Shown: positions 55,617 through 64,000 of the stretch, in pieces | How positions within the stretch are numbered: position 1 is the stretch's first letter | Layout of the letters: every line of letters starts with the position of its first letter | DNA from: Shewanella olleyana | Lineage (GTDB): Bacteria > Pseudomonadota > Gammaproteobacteria > Enterobacterales > Shewanellaceae | Assembly (NCBI RefSeq): GCF_023283825.1 | Contig: NZ_JAKILD010000003.1 | Span: 124,001 to 188,000, forward strand | Direction of reading: 5' to 3' | Length of the DNA stretch: 64,000 nucleotides | Notes under the pieces: model-generated | What the model was told of the DNA's origin: nothing | Databases searched by the model: none | Seen by the model: the letters and a program-made list of their open reading frames with translations, nothing else | Made by a program: the position numbers and the translations under genes

Positions 55617-56828
55617 TTACTCACGGCAAAGTTTGGGAAGTTTGAGTTTATTGCCTATAGCCTGTTTGATGAACACTGTTTTCAGTCCAGCAACATTATC
55701 AATTAGGGTTAACCCCAGATCCCGAAAGGCTTTTTTGAATGGGTTACTCCCCGCAAAGAGTCGCTTGAACCCTTCCATGGCACTGATCATTTCAATGGCT
55801 TCGGCTTTACGGTAGCGTTCTAAGGCGCGAAGGTTGGCGTAATCGCCGATATCTTTGCCAGCTTCATTTAACTCGCTAATTGTTTCAATAATACTAGCGG
55901 CGTCTAAAAAGCCTAAATTAACCCCTTGGCCAGCCAACGGATGGATAGTGTGGGCAGCATCGCCAGCCAGTAATAAACGGTGACGAGCAAAATGACGTGC
56001 ATAACGCATACGCAGTGGATGCGATTGACGCTCGCTGACTAATTCGCACACGCCTAAACGACCATCAGATGCGGCTGTTAATGCTTTAGAGAACTCTTCA
56101 CTTGAAAGCGCCTTTAAGCGCTCAGCTTCTGCTGGCGATACCGACCATACGATTGAACATAAGTTATCTTCGTACAGTGGCAGTAAAGCTAATGGGCCAT
56201 CGGCTAAAAACACCTGACGTGCGGTGTCTTCATGGGGCTCTGTGGTGCGAATGGTGGCAACAATGGCGTGGTGGCCATAGTCCCAAAAAGTCAGTGGAAT
56301 TTGGCATTGGCTGCGCACCCAAGAGTTTGCGCCATCGGCAGCAACCACTAATGCTGCGCTTAAGTTTTCGCCGTTATCTAAGGTTAACCATGACTCACGC
56401 TCACCAAATGCGATGCGTTCAAGTCGCTGACCTTCAAGATGGGTAATGTTACTGAGCTCGCTAGTGCGCTGCGCTAACGCATAACTAATTGATTGGTTTT
56501 CGATAATTGCGCCAAGGGATGGCTCGCTAATACTGGCAGCATCAAAGGCTATTTTACCTAATCCGTCTTTATCCCATACCGCCATTTTTTGATACGGCGC
56601 GGTCCGGTCATGGTCAATGTATTGCCATGCACCTAGGTTTGTTAGTAATCGCTCACTGGCTTTGTTTATCGCGCTAACTCTAAGTCGTGGCTCACCTGAT
56701 ACGGCTTCGGTTTGGCCTGCATCAATGACCACCACGTTTAAGTTTGCCTCGGCTAAACCGATTGCTGTTGCCAAGCCAACCATACCACCGCCAACAATGG
56801 CTACATCATAGGTTTGAGTTTGAAACAT
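55617..56828 (-). CDS. ubiI: FAD-dependent 2-octaprenylphenol hydroxylase (UbiI/VisC family)
   Basis: 403 residues with the FAD-binding GGGMVGLATAIGLAEANLNV at residues 13-32, the family DG motif VAADGANSWVR and the FAD/NAD-binding GDAAHTIHPLAGQGVNLG. Acts in ubiquinone synthesis, hydroxylating C5 of the ring. It follows ubiH with a 54-bp gap, in the same order as E. coli visC after ubiH. Confidence 0.93.
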   Translation of the reverse strand: MFQTQTYDVAIVGGGMVGLATAIGLAEANLNVVVIDAGQTEAVSGEPRLRVSAINKASERLLTNLGAWQYIDHDRTAPYQKMAVWDKDGLGKIAFDAASISEPSLGAIIENQSISYALAQRTSELSNITHLEGQRLERIAFGERESWLTLDNGENLSAALVVAADGANSWVRSQCQIPLTFWDYGHHAIVATIRTTEPHEDTARQVFLADGPLALLPLYEDNLCSIVWSVSPAEAERLKALSSEEFSKALTAASDGRLGVCELVSERQSHPLRMRYARHFARHRLLLAGDAAHTIHPLAGQGVNLGFLDAASIIETISELNEAGKDIGDYANLRALERYRKAEAIEMISAMEGFKRLFAGSNPFKKAFRDLGLTLIDNVAGLKTVFIKQAIGNKLKLPKLCRE

Positions 56829-56882
56829 GTTAATCCTTAATCTTCAATCGGTTTAGTGACGATAGTAACATTCGTTTCTGGC

Positions 56883-58229
56883 TTATGCGCTTTTCCAGCC
56901 CATGGCTTTGTGGGCAATGGGGGCTTTCAGTGGCGGACACCAAGACAATAATCTTAACCCTAAACTGCGCCCAGCCACTAATGGCCAATGCTGATTTGAG
57001 AAGCCACGCACTAAAAACTCAACATTGTTGATGGTGCTGTTTCTGTCTTGCTCGCGTAATGTCAGGTAATGATGAATCAGCGAGTTTTGACCGCAATCAA
57101 GCGCTTGTGAACCGGTTTTACTGAGCTCGGTGAGGTTTGCTTCGATGGCATCAATTAAACCAACAACATCACGTAAACCTAAGTTAAAGCCTTGGCCAGC
57201 AATGGGGTGTAAGGTTTGCGCGGCATTACCAATAAATACTGTGCGATGGTAAATCGGTCTTGGCATGTACGATAACGTTAGTGGATAACTGACTCGTTCA
57301 CCCACATCGGTAAAGCGCCCTGCTCGGTTACCAAACGCGGTTTGCAGCGCTGCTAAAAACTCAGCTTTGGGGGCGGTTTTAAGGGCTTGTGCTTGCTCGT
57401 TATCAAGCGCCCACACTAATGATACCCGAGGCTTAGCGTTAACGGACGACATAGGTAATAAGGCTAGTGGCCCCGTATCGGTAAAGCGCTCAAATGCCCA
57501 ACCATCATGTGGCTTATCTGTTTGGACATTGGCAACCAATGCCACTTGGTCAAATTCGACTTTTTCAATATCTTGCTTTAAAGCTTGGCGCACTTTGGAG
57601 TTCGCGCCGTCAGCCGCTACAAGCAACTGAGTACGAATTTGCTGGCCATTATTTAAGGTTAACGTATGGCCTTGTGCGTCAGTATTTAACTCAACTAATT
57701 GCGCTGGGCAATAAAGTTTTACGGTTTGCTTAGCTGTGCTGCTATTTAACTCATCAAAAAGTACTTTGCCGACTTTAGCAAGCTCAACGACTTGTCCCAT
57801 TGCCGATAATGAAAACTGCTCAGCGTTAAGTTCAGTCATGCCAAAATGGCCGCGATCAGAAATATGAATATTGTTGATTTCGGTGCCAAGGCTTACAAGC
57901 TTTGGCCAAATACCCAGACGGGTTAATTCAAACACTGAGCCGTGGGCAATCGCAATAGAGCGTGCATCAAAGCCTGGATGGTTATCGTCAGGCTTTACCG
58001 CTTCAATAATGGCAATGGATAAAGGTCTGCCAAGCTGCTGTTGATATTTATCTGATAACTGCGCTAAACCTAAGGCTAAACTCGCCCCAGCCATTGCACC
58101 GCCGACAATAGTGATGTCGACTTGTTCAACGGTAACTTGTTCAGCTGGCTTGCCTGAAATAGTCAGCTTTTCTGAATGAATTGGTTGGTCTGAACTAGTC
58201 AGCTTGTCTGAATGAGTTGGCTGGGTCAT
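56883..58229 (-). CDS. ubiH: 2-octaprenyl-6-methoxyphenol hydroxylase
   Basis: 448 residues. FAD-binding motif VGGAMAGASLALGLAQLS begins near residue 42, so the N-terminus is about 38 residues longer than usual; that part repeats SDKLTSSDQPIHSEKLT, Ser/Thr-rich and degenerate. Conserved blocks LLVAADGANSKVRQAL and GNAAQTLHPIAGQGFNLGLRD. UbiH acts late in ubiquinone synthesis. The extension may be a start misassignment or a genuine repeat expansion: no internal ATG with a ribosome site is seen before VDITIVGG. Confidence 0.93.
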   Translation of the reverse strand: MTQPTHSDKLTSSDQPIHSEKLTISGKPAEQVTVEQVDITIVGGAMAGASLALGLAQLSDKYQQQLGRPLSIAIIEAVKPDDNHPGFDARSIAIAHGSVFELTRLGIWPKLVSLGTEINNIHISDRGHFGMTELNAEQFSLSAMGQVVELAKVGKVLFDELNSSTAKQTVKLYCPAQLVELNTDAQGHTLTLNNGQQIRTQLLVAADGANSKVRQALKQDIEKVEFDQVALVANVQTDKPHDGWAFERFTDTGPLALLPMSSVNAKPRVSLVWALDNEQAQALKTAPKAEFLAALQTAFGNRAGRFTDVGERVSYPLTLSYMPRPIYHRTVFIGNAAQTLHPIAGQGFNLGLRDVVGLIDAIEANLTELSKTGSQALDCGQNSLIHHYLTLREQDRNSTINNVEFLVRGFSNQHWPLVAGRSLGLRLLSWCPPLKAPIAHKAMGWKSA

Positions 58230-58350
58230 CGCGCGAGCTCTTTTTATGATTGATTTAACCTGTGCGCACTCAAATAAAACTAAGTGCGCTGCAGTAATTT
58301 TTTATCAAGGCTTTAGTACTCGTATTGACGTACGAGTTTATAAATACTCG

Positions 58351-58926
58351 TTAATGCAGTGGCGCTGTAGGTTCGCTGTCATCTAATGGGATTTCAGGGC
58401 CGAACTCTGAATAACACAATACAGCAGCCATACGGACAAATTCATGCAGCTCAATAAATGCAGCTTCTGATTCATCATCGTCACTGACATCAAATTCAAC
58501 TTGAGCAATCGCGCCTAAGTCTTGAATGATTTCACGTACATCAGATGATGCGCCGTTAAGTTTAGGCTGGATAAGCGCAATAGCCGTTAAGTAGCTTTGC
58601 ACCCATAGTGCAAGGCATTCTAAACGCTTGCTTAATGGCTCTTCTTCTTCAGGCAGTAATGGCGAGAAACCAAATTCAGCATCGCCTAAACGGGTAGCGG
58701 TATCTTTGAATAAATCTGAGATTAACTGCTGTAAATCGTTAGGTAGAGCTTGGCCGTCATTCATTAATTCAACTAACGGTTTTAACCACTTTAGATTAGC
58801 TTGATCAACTCCGCCGCAAATTAACCCGACTAATGCGCCATGCACCTCAACAGGATGCTGACCAATTTCAGCTGAATCTAGGGCTTTTTTCAGTTTTTCG
58901 ATACATAAAGAAGGAGGGGTAGCCAT
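58351..58926 (-). CDS. YgfB/UPF0149 family protein
   Basis: 191 residues, helical, acidic, with VHGALVGLICGGVD, LGDAEFGFSPLLPEEEEP and DDDESEAAFIELHEFVRMAAV, fitting the UPF0149/YgfB family. YgfB proteins are associated with regulation in Pseudomonas (a link to amidase expression). No enzyme activity is known. Its position upstream of ubiH and divergent from zapA matches E. coli, where pepP lies between ygfB and ubiH. Here that gap is only 121 bp. Confidence 0.92.
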   Translation of the reverse strand: MATPPSLCIEKLKKALDSAEIGQHPVEVHGALVGLICGGVDQANLKWLKPLVELMNDGQALPNDLQQLISDLFKDTATRLGDAEFGFSPLLPEEEEPLSKRLECLALWVQSYLTAIALIQPKLNGASSDVREIIQDLGAIAQVEFDVSDDDESEAAFIELHEFVRMAAVLCYSEFGPEIPLDDSEPTAPLH

Positions 58927-59034
58927 GGTAATTTTCCATTAAATAATCAATCTGGTGCAATGCTAGCAGAGTTAATAACTGCGACCAAATTCTGCAAGAC
59001 AAGTTGCTAAAATATTTCGTCAATCTGTTAAGTA

Positions 59035-59300
59035 TATACCCAAACAACTTGAAGATACGAGTTTCAGAGCTTCACCGTGTTTTCAATACTAGGCGCGTTA
59101 ATGCGGTAATGTAGGTACCTTATAAATTAGCGCAACAACGTAGTGGGAACACGGTGAAACTCCCTGAGGGCAAGTTTTACACGCGTTTATGCTGCGTTAT
59201 TGATTTTGAAAAGGGAATAACCATTACCCGCAATCAATGCCTTGCCTAAACGCGTGTAAATTCTTGCTGAAATCGTGCATCTTCAGGTTGTTTGGGTATA
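59035..59300. repeat. 266-bp MITE, copy 1
   Basis: Begins TATACCCAAACAACTTGAAG and ends with its complement GGTTGTTTGGGTATA. Interior has ACACGCGTTTA / TAAACGCGTGT palindromes. A second copy in the opposite orientation is at 60360-60625, of the same length and with few differences. Non-coding. Confidence 0.93.
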
Positions 59301-59733
59301 AGGCACCTTAAGTCAATTAGCGTAATCATAGCTTGAGCTGAGTGCGCAATTGTTAGCCCATAGACTATTAATGACAGGCTTGATAAACCAATAACTAATA
59401 TTAACCGTATCGAATATAACTCGATGAACTAAACGATTTTCAATAAACAACGTATCCTTAGAGATGTCTAAAACAAATGTGATGCGAGCTTAAAAAAAGA
59501 TGAAAAAGCCGAAATGCTCATTCATCAAGCAAATAGCCTTAAAGGCGGCAAGTTACCTTGCACTTTTAATATGAGCGCTATATAGTCCGCAAACAGGCTG
59601 ATTCCTTTACCTATGTTGTAAATTGATTGTAAATCAACGCTAATACTCGCATTCATGCTAAAGCGTTACAGTCAGAGGAATGAGTAAACTGCTACAATTT
59701 TTATTTTAGACGAATAAGGATCTTCAGCGAACT
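59301..59733. other. Intergenic region before zapA
   Basis: About 430 bases with no convincing gene. The promoter of zapA-ssrS must lie near the right end. I see no clear repeat here. Confidence 0.3.
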
Positions 59734-60039
59734 ATGAGTAACAGTGCTATTGATATCTCCCTTTTAGGGCGCACCTACTCTATCGCTTGCCCGAAAGGAC
59801 AAGAGGATGCTTTGCGTTCGATCGCCAAAGGTGTTGAGCAGCAGCTCACAAACCTAAAAGCACGAACCAATAATTTGAGCCGCGAAGAATTAGCTATTAT
59901 GGCCGCGCTGAATATTGGTTACGAGCTACACGAAGAACAGCAAAAAAATAAGCAGTATATGGCGCAAATGGATGAGCGCATTTCGTTATTACAATCAACG
60001 TTAGAAAATTCGTTGGTTGAACGCACCAAGGAAGATTAA
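59734..60039 (+). CDS. zapA: Cell division protein ZapA
   Basis: 101 residues, with ISLLGRTYSIACPKGQEDAL and LSREELAIMAALNIGYELHEEQ, a globular head and C-terminal coiled coil. Binds FtsZ, bundles protofilaments and positions the ring with ZapB. Typically upstream of the 6S RNA gene ssrS, as here. Confidence 0.95.
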   Translation: MSNSAIDISLLGRTYSIACPKGQEDALRSIAKGVEQQLTNLKARTNNLSREELAIMAALNIGYELHEEQQKNKQYMAQMDERISLLQSTLENSLVERTKED

Positions 60040-60096
60040 AGAATTTTGATTTGTGTTGAGCAAGCTTATTACCTCAACACGATTCACACTGGTTTT

Positions 60097-60276
60097 GCTC
60101 CCTGGGATATGCGCTTGTAGGTTATGTCCCTGTGCCGATATTTACAAACCCAGGGTGAATGTTTTCATTGACATTGTGTATGCTCGGCTCGTACCGAGAA
60201 ACCTTAGGAGATGAACATTTTCCCGCCTTGAACCTACGGTTCAAGGGCTACACCGACGGTCGGTATTCTGGGGAGC
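60097..60276 (+). ncRNA. ssrS: 6S RNA
   Basis: About 180 nt with GCTCCCTGGGATA pairing with TATTCTGGGGAGC at the ends, the central-bubble region GTGCCGATATTTACAAACCC, CATGCTCGG-like TATGCTCGGCTCGTACCGAG, and CCTTGAACC... GGTTCAAGGG, which are conserved elements of proteobacterial 6S RNA. It binds sigma-70 RNA polymerase holoenzyme and serves as a template for pRNA. Follows zapA by 57 bp. The exact ends are inferred from pairing. Confidence 0.93.
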
Positions 60277-60322
60277 ATTCTAAATAACTAAGCGAATAAA
60301 AGCTTAAGTTGGGTCAATATCT

Positions 60323-60348
60323 AAGCCACCTTTTTAGGTGGCTTTTTT
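60323..60348 (+). terminator. Terminator after ssrS
   Basis: AAGCCACC / GGTGGCTT stem with a T-rich loop and T6 tail. It lies 47 bp past 6S RNA and just before the second MITE copy. Confidence 0.88.
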
Positions 60349-60359
60349 ATTACAGGCTT

Positions 60360-60625
60360 TATACCCAAACAACCTGAAGATGCTCGATTTCAGCAAGAAT
60401 TTACACGCGTTTAGGCAAGGCATTGATTGCGGGTAATGGTTATTCCCTTTTCAAAATCAATAACGCAGCATAAACGCGTGTAAAACTTGCCCTCAGGGAG
60501 TTTCACCGTGTTCCCACTACGTTGTTGCGCTAATTTATAAGGTACCTACATTATCGCATTAACGCGCCTAGTATTGAAAACACGGTGAAGCTCTGAAACA
60601 CGTATCTTCAAGTTGTTTGGGTATA
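60360..60625. repeat. 266-bp MITE, copy 2 (inverted relative to copy 1)
   Basis: Begins TATACCCAAACAACCTGAAG and ends CAAGTTGTTTGGGTATA. Read on the other strand it matches 59035-59300 through nearly all of its length. The two copies flank zapA and ssrS. Confidence 0.93.
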
Positions 60626-60891
60626 TCACCAAGCCTCATATCTCACCAACATAGCAATTGCTGTTCATTTTAGGGAAAAAACCTTAAATCCCTCTAAGCT
60701 CAATAATATTACACTTAGCCTAGAAAGAAATATTTGAATAAAACTTGTATCAAAAAAAGCTAAAACAAACTCAATATCGTTTCAGTTAACAGTAGTTAAT
60801 CGATACACCTGTTAAGCTTATGGTTATTATTGTTTTACACAGTTCATTAAGGTATAAAGTCCACAATATTAATAGCTTGTATTTATTGAGT

Positions 60892-62346
60892 ATGACAAGT
60901 CGCACTTTTACTTTCGCGAACTATATTGCTTTCGCAATTGTTTCGCTCATCGCTTTATCGGGTTGTAAATCTACACCAGAACCCCAAAAAACCGCTTATG
61001 TTGTTCCGGCAGCGTTATCTCATTTGCCTCTTGATGCAGCTAATCAAGGTTTAGACATTGTCGATATTCAGTTAGCGCTAGGCGATCGCAATTTATACCT
61101 TGCTGTAAATGGCAATATCAAAATGCTATCGACTGCTCAATGTCAGTTGGATATCTCAGCTCATCGTGGCGATTTCCGTCAGCCAGAAAGCAGTTATAAC
61201 GCCATTGCGGGTGCATTAAACGACAACTATAACAGTGTCGAAATTGATGTTATGCAACTTAAAGATGGCACATGGGTTAACCACCATGACAGCCAAACTG
61301 GCCGTGCTACCGTTCATTATACCGGCGAGCGATACAAGCTTGAGCGCATGAGTCGTAAACAATTTGGCGAGCTAAAACTGCGTGATAAAGACAGCAACGC
61401 TTTATTAAATGAACGCCCAATTACGGCCTCTGAAGCCTTTAAGATTTTTGCCGCATATCGAATGCCGAATCAAAAGCTTAACGTGGAAATTAAATCTGAT
61501 CCCAGCGGTCAGGAATTAGTTGAGCTTGATAATATGCTGAGAAAGTATATTGGCCTAAGTGGCTATTACTATTCAGCTGCAGATCAAGACACCTTATATA
61601 AACTGCGTGGTATTAATCCCTACACTTATCTTGGGTTTGTCCAAGGTGGCCATCCAACCAGCGTTGAAAAACTGCGTAACGATTTACGTAAAGGGGTTAA
61701 AAATGATGCCTACTATCTTGATAACCATGATGACATTGAATTAGCAGGCCGCTACGGCACTAAACGTTATCGTTCGCGCTACAAGGATTACACCAGCAGT
61801 GCGGCGCTGGCTAAGTTACAAAAGCAACTTGGCAATAATTCTGGTCTCCACTTAGATATTCGCAGTTTCATGCAAAATAGCAGTGTGAAATATCGCGCTG
61901 ATAAGTTAGGCATGAAGGTTTATACCTATTCGCTCAACGGGACTGATTATCATCAAAATCAATTACTCAAACTCAGCAAAAATAAGCTACCTGATGGCAT
62001 CATTGTTGATGAAACGCCTTATAGAATTTGCCAACGATTATTTACTGCATCTGTGCCAGCTAAGCGCTACCAACCACTGAGTAATGTGGGCCGTTACATC
62101 GCTTCATTGCCGCAAGATGCCGATTTCGACCGTTTTGAAGAAATGCTTGGCTATCAAAAAGAAGGCTATTACTTGTCGATGGCTTCTGGGTTAAAGGCTA
62201 TTTACACAGCCAAAAAGACCCAAGCTAAAAAAACTACGCCTACCCCTTTGTTAGAGCACGGTTTTCCAACCATTACCGATGAAAAAATCGATACTCATAC
62301 AGGTGAGACAATCATTTTGACCTTACCTGATAGCAACAATAAATAA
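60892..62346 (+). CDS. Lipoprotein with glycerophosphodiester phosphodiesterase-like domain
   Basis: ATG 60892 chosen (484 residues) because the lipobox LSGC (Cys25) then sits 25 residues in. The frame from 60820 would put a 24-residue hydrophobic extension first. The GDPD-type core begins DISAHRGDFRQPESSYNAI (catalytic His, Arg-Gly, Pro-Glu) and VEIDVMQLKDGTWVNHHD. Catalytic and metal residues are thus in place. A C-terminal tail of about 100 residues carries Lys-rich linker KKTQAKKTTP. Probably hydrolyses glycerophosphodiesters in the periplasm or at the outer membrane. The downstream gene starts 17 bp later, so they form an operon. Confidence 0.83.
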   Translation: MTSRTFTFANYIAFAIVSLIALSGCKSTPEPQKTAYVVPAALSHLPLDAANQGLDIVDIQLALGDRNLYLAVNGNIKMLSTAQCQLDISAHRGDFRQPESSYNAIAGALNDNYNSVEIDVMQLKDGTWVNHHDSQTGRATVHYTGERYKLERMSRKQFGELKLRDKDSNALLNERPITASEAFKIFAAYRMPNQKLNVEIKSDPSGQELVELDNMLRKYIGLSGYYYSAADQDTLYKLRGINPYTYLGFVQGGHPTSVEKLRNDLRKGVKNDAYYLDNHDDIELAGRYGTKRYRSRYKDYTSSAALAKLQKQLGNNSGLHLDIRSFMQNSSVKYRADKLGMKVYTYSLNGTDYHQNQLLKLSKNKLPDGIIVDETPYRICQRLFTASVPAKRYQPLSNVGRYIASLPQDADFDRFEEMLGYQKEGYYLSMASGLKAIYTAKKTQAKKTTPTPLLEHGFPTITDEKIDTHTGETIILTLPDSNNK

Positions 62347-62362
62347 TAATAAAAATAAAATC

Positions 62363-64000
62363 ATGACAGATAAAAAACAAAGCCCTTTTGCAACGGACTT
62401 ATTAAGCGCTACACCGACCCAGCAAAAAATGCAGAGCGCGGAAAAAGAGCTAAAAAAAGTCCAAAAGAAACAACAATCACAATCGGCAAAAGCCGCAGCT
62501 ACACAAGAGCGTGAAACGCAAATCGCTAAGATGGGCAAACCATTTGGGTGGATGATGTTTATGTTCATTTGTTCGGTGTTGTATTTATTCCCAGAGGCAG
62601 TATTTAATGCCGCCTTAACCGACGTTGCTGGCGGTAAAAACTCCACTGAAGATGACTTGCGCGCAGTTGAGTTATTTGGCCGTACCATTAGTGGTATCGG
62701 GGTCACTTTGCTATTGGCAGACATGCTGCTAAAAGGCAAACAAGTGGCGAGAGTTGGCCGCGCATTAGGCTATTTTTGCTTGATTGCCGTGCTTGTGTGG
62801 CCAACGGTATTCTTTGGTCAAAAATGGTTAGTGGATCATTTTATTATTGATGCTTCAACCCCAGCTGAACGTCAACAAGCCTACTTGTCACAAGTACTGC
62901 GCAGCGCGTTAATTGAAAAATCGATTCAATTTGAAGGGATTGAATACGATCCAGATTCAGATCATAACGCCACCGAAAAAACCTTCCTCTCAGTCTTTGG
63001 TGGTTTAGTGTATGCCGATGACAAATTGGTGGATGATTTAAAACAGAAAAAACGCATGATCATGGAAAAATTTGTCCGTGACCGTGCGATGTCGCGCTTT
63101 GATGAGCACTATTCAAATTATGATGATTTCAGATTAAACCTGCGAGATAAATACAAAGAGTATGCTCAAGGCTCTAATCAATATAATCAAGCATTAAACA
63201 CGGTTCAAAGCCGCTCCGATGAATACTGGTTAGATACCCAAAACCAAGTCAAACAAGGTTGGGAGAAATATCAACAAGGCACCTCGGCTTATGAAGCCCG
63301 TGTTGAATCCCGCGCGCAACAAATTGCCCCTAAGATGTATGACTTTTTCGAGCGTCGCAATAAATGCGCCGACATGAAAAAAGGCAGCAGTAAAGATCGT
63401 TGCTATGACAGATTGCAAAAAGGCTACGATAAAGAAATCGCCAAATACAGTATTCCTTACATTCCACCTGATGATTGGCTAATTCGTGAAGAAATTAGCA
63501 CCTCTGAGAATGTAGGCAACTCCATCTTAACTGGCATCATGACCTTTGGTTTGTTCACGGCAATGCAAGCTGCCGATGCCGTTACCGGTGGTGATGCAGG
63601 CTTTAAAGACCATCGCATGGTGTACACCAATGATGTCAATCATTACAAAAATGTATTGATGGTGAAAATGGAGCCTGATTTTGTCAAAGAGTCTGGCGGC
63701 TATCCTTTAGGGATCAATACTATCCATGAGTTCAGACACCATGAACTTACCAGTCTCAAAGTGAATAAAACCTTAAAACAAAAAGGCTTAAGCTTACCGA
63801 CGACTTGGGTCATGGCAGATCGCACAGGCTTTGACAATGCTGTCGCGAAAAAAGTACGTCAACAAGCCGATGCTGAGTGGCGCTCAAGCATGAAAGCAAA
63901 AGGCTATGACATGCCGCCTAATTTAACTTGGCAGCAATTTCAACAGCAAGGTGATGTGCAAAAGCGCATTCAACGCCAAATGAAGGAGTTGTACGTCAAC
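62363..64000 (+). CDS. Large membrane protein with coiled coils, unknown, partial (cut by right edge)
   Basis: 546 codons open to the right edge, ATG 62363. A Lys/Gln-rich N-terminus (1-60) is followed by one hydrophobic segment (about 65-85, WMMFMFICSVLYLFP), a second (about 118-150, ISGIGVTLLLADMLL, FCLIAVLVWPTVFF) and a long helical, charged soluble region (170-390, DEYWLDTQNQVKQGWEKYQQ). A hydrophobic segment follows (about 395-410, ILTGIMTFGLFTAMQ), then more soluble sequence with Cys/His. I do not recognise the family. It follows the GDPD lipoprotein by 17 bp. Function unknown. Confidence 0.75.
   Translation, partial: MTDKKQSPFATDLLSATPTQQKMQSAEKELKKVQKKQQSQSAKAAATQERETQIAKMGKPFGWMMFMFICSVLYLFPEAVFNAALTDVAGGKNSTEDDLRAVELFGRTISGIGVTLLLADMLLKGKQVARVGRALGYFCLIAVLVWPTVFFGQKWLVDHFIIDASTPAERQQAYLSQVLRSALIEKSIQFEGIEYDPDSDHNATEKTFLSVFGGLVYADDKLVDDLKQKKRMIMEKFVRDRAMSRFDEHYSNYDDFRLNLRDKYKEYAQGSNQYNQALNTVQSRSDEYWLDTQNQVKQGWEKYQQGTSAYEARVESRAQQIAPKMYDFFERRNKCADMKKGSSKDRCYDRLQKGYDKEIAKYSIPYIPPDDWLIREEISTSENVGNSILTGIMTFGLFTAMQAADAVTGGDAGFKDHRMVYTNDVNHYKNVLMVKMEPDFVKESGGYPLGINTIHEFRHHELTSLKVNKTLKQKGLSLPTTWVMADRTGFDNAVAKKVRQQADAEWRSSMKAKGYDMPPNLTWQQFQQQGDVQKRIQRQMKELYVN

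Overview
The window looks like chromosome of a marine gammaproteobacterium in or near Shewanella. It has moderately low GC, and it carries the gcvTHP / ubiI-ubiH / ygfB / zapA / 6S RNA neighbourhood typical of gammaproteobacteria. It also has a DUF3360 membrane protein, a GlyGly-CTERM metalloprotease, a split-Soret type multihaem cytochrome, and several families of small intergenic repeats. The genus is inferred from remembered protein families and synteny, not from a search.

Left part (1-24 kb): an efflux pair (DUF2955 plus HlyD, cut by the left edge), an FAD oxidoreductase whose first dinucleotide-binding loop is shortened, a LysE-type exporter, a C45-like hydrolase, DUF3297 and putA (bifunctional, no ribbon-helix-helix domain). 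Next comes a redox neighbourhood (10.5-14.9 kb): a DUF4405 b-type membrane protein with a small partner, a ToxR-like membrane regulator with a periplasmic companion, and, divergently, a Tat-exported split-Soret type cytochrome with a lipoprotein. A diguanylate cyclase, a Gre-factor-like protein, a chemoreceptor, the ribosomal oxygenase roxA, an MTHFR-like protein and DUF3360 follow.

Middle part (24-43.6 kb): a CBS protein, then the glyoxylate shunt as glcB (malate synthase G), a LysR regulator and divergent aceA. After these come a secreted metzincin, a block of hairpin repeats abutting a TonB receptor gene, a Rap1a/Tai-like secreted protein behind an FNR-type box, and a nine-gene Mrp-type cation/proton antiporter operon. 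That operon has a fused DUF4040-MnhB subunit and three NuoL/M/N-like subunits.

43.6-50.1 kb is the accessory region. A YdjM-like hydrolase, an unknown protein with a glycine-rich hydrophobic segment, an NYN RNase with a DUF2726 nuclease-like protein, and an AAA ATPase with a coupled small gene are each bounded by decayed transposase tails or by a shared terminal motif. The best candidates for an undescribed system are the ATPase / 166-residue pair, the NYN-DUF2726 cassette between near-identical repeats, and the ToxR-like / split-Soret locus. The hairpin repeat family, whose arms vary while the core is kept, also merits attention.

Right part (50.6-64 kb): conserved housekeeping genes gcvP, gcvH, gcvT, ubiI, ubiH and ygfB on the minus strand, and zapA and 6S RNA on the plus strand. 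zapA-6S lies between two inverted copies of a 266-bp MITE. A GDPD-like lipoprotein and a large membrane protein cut by the right edge close the window. The usual neighbours pepP and fau are not at their familiar places.
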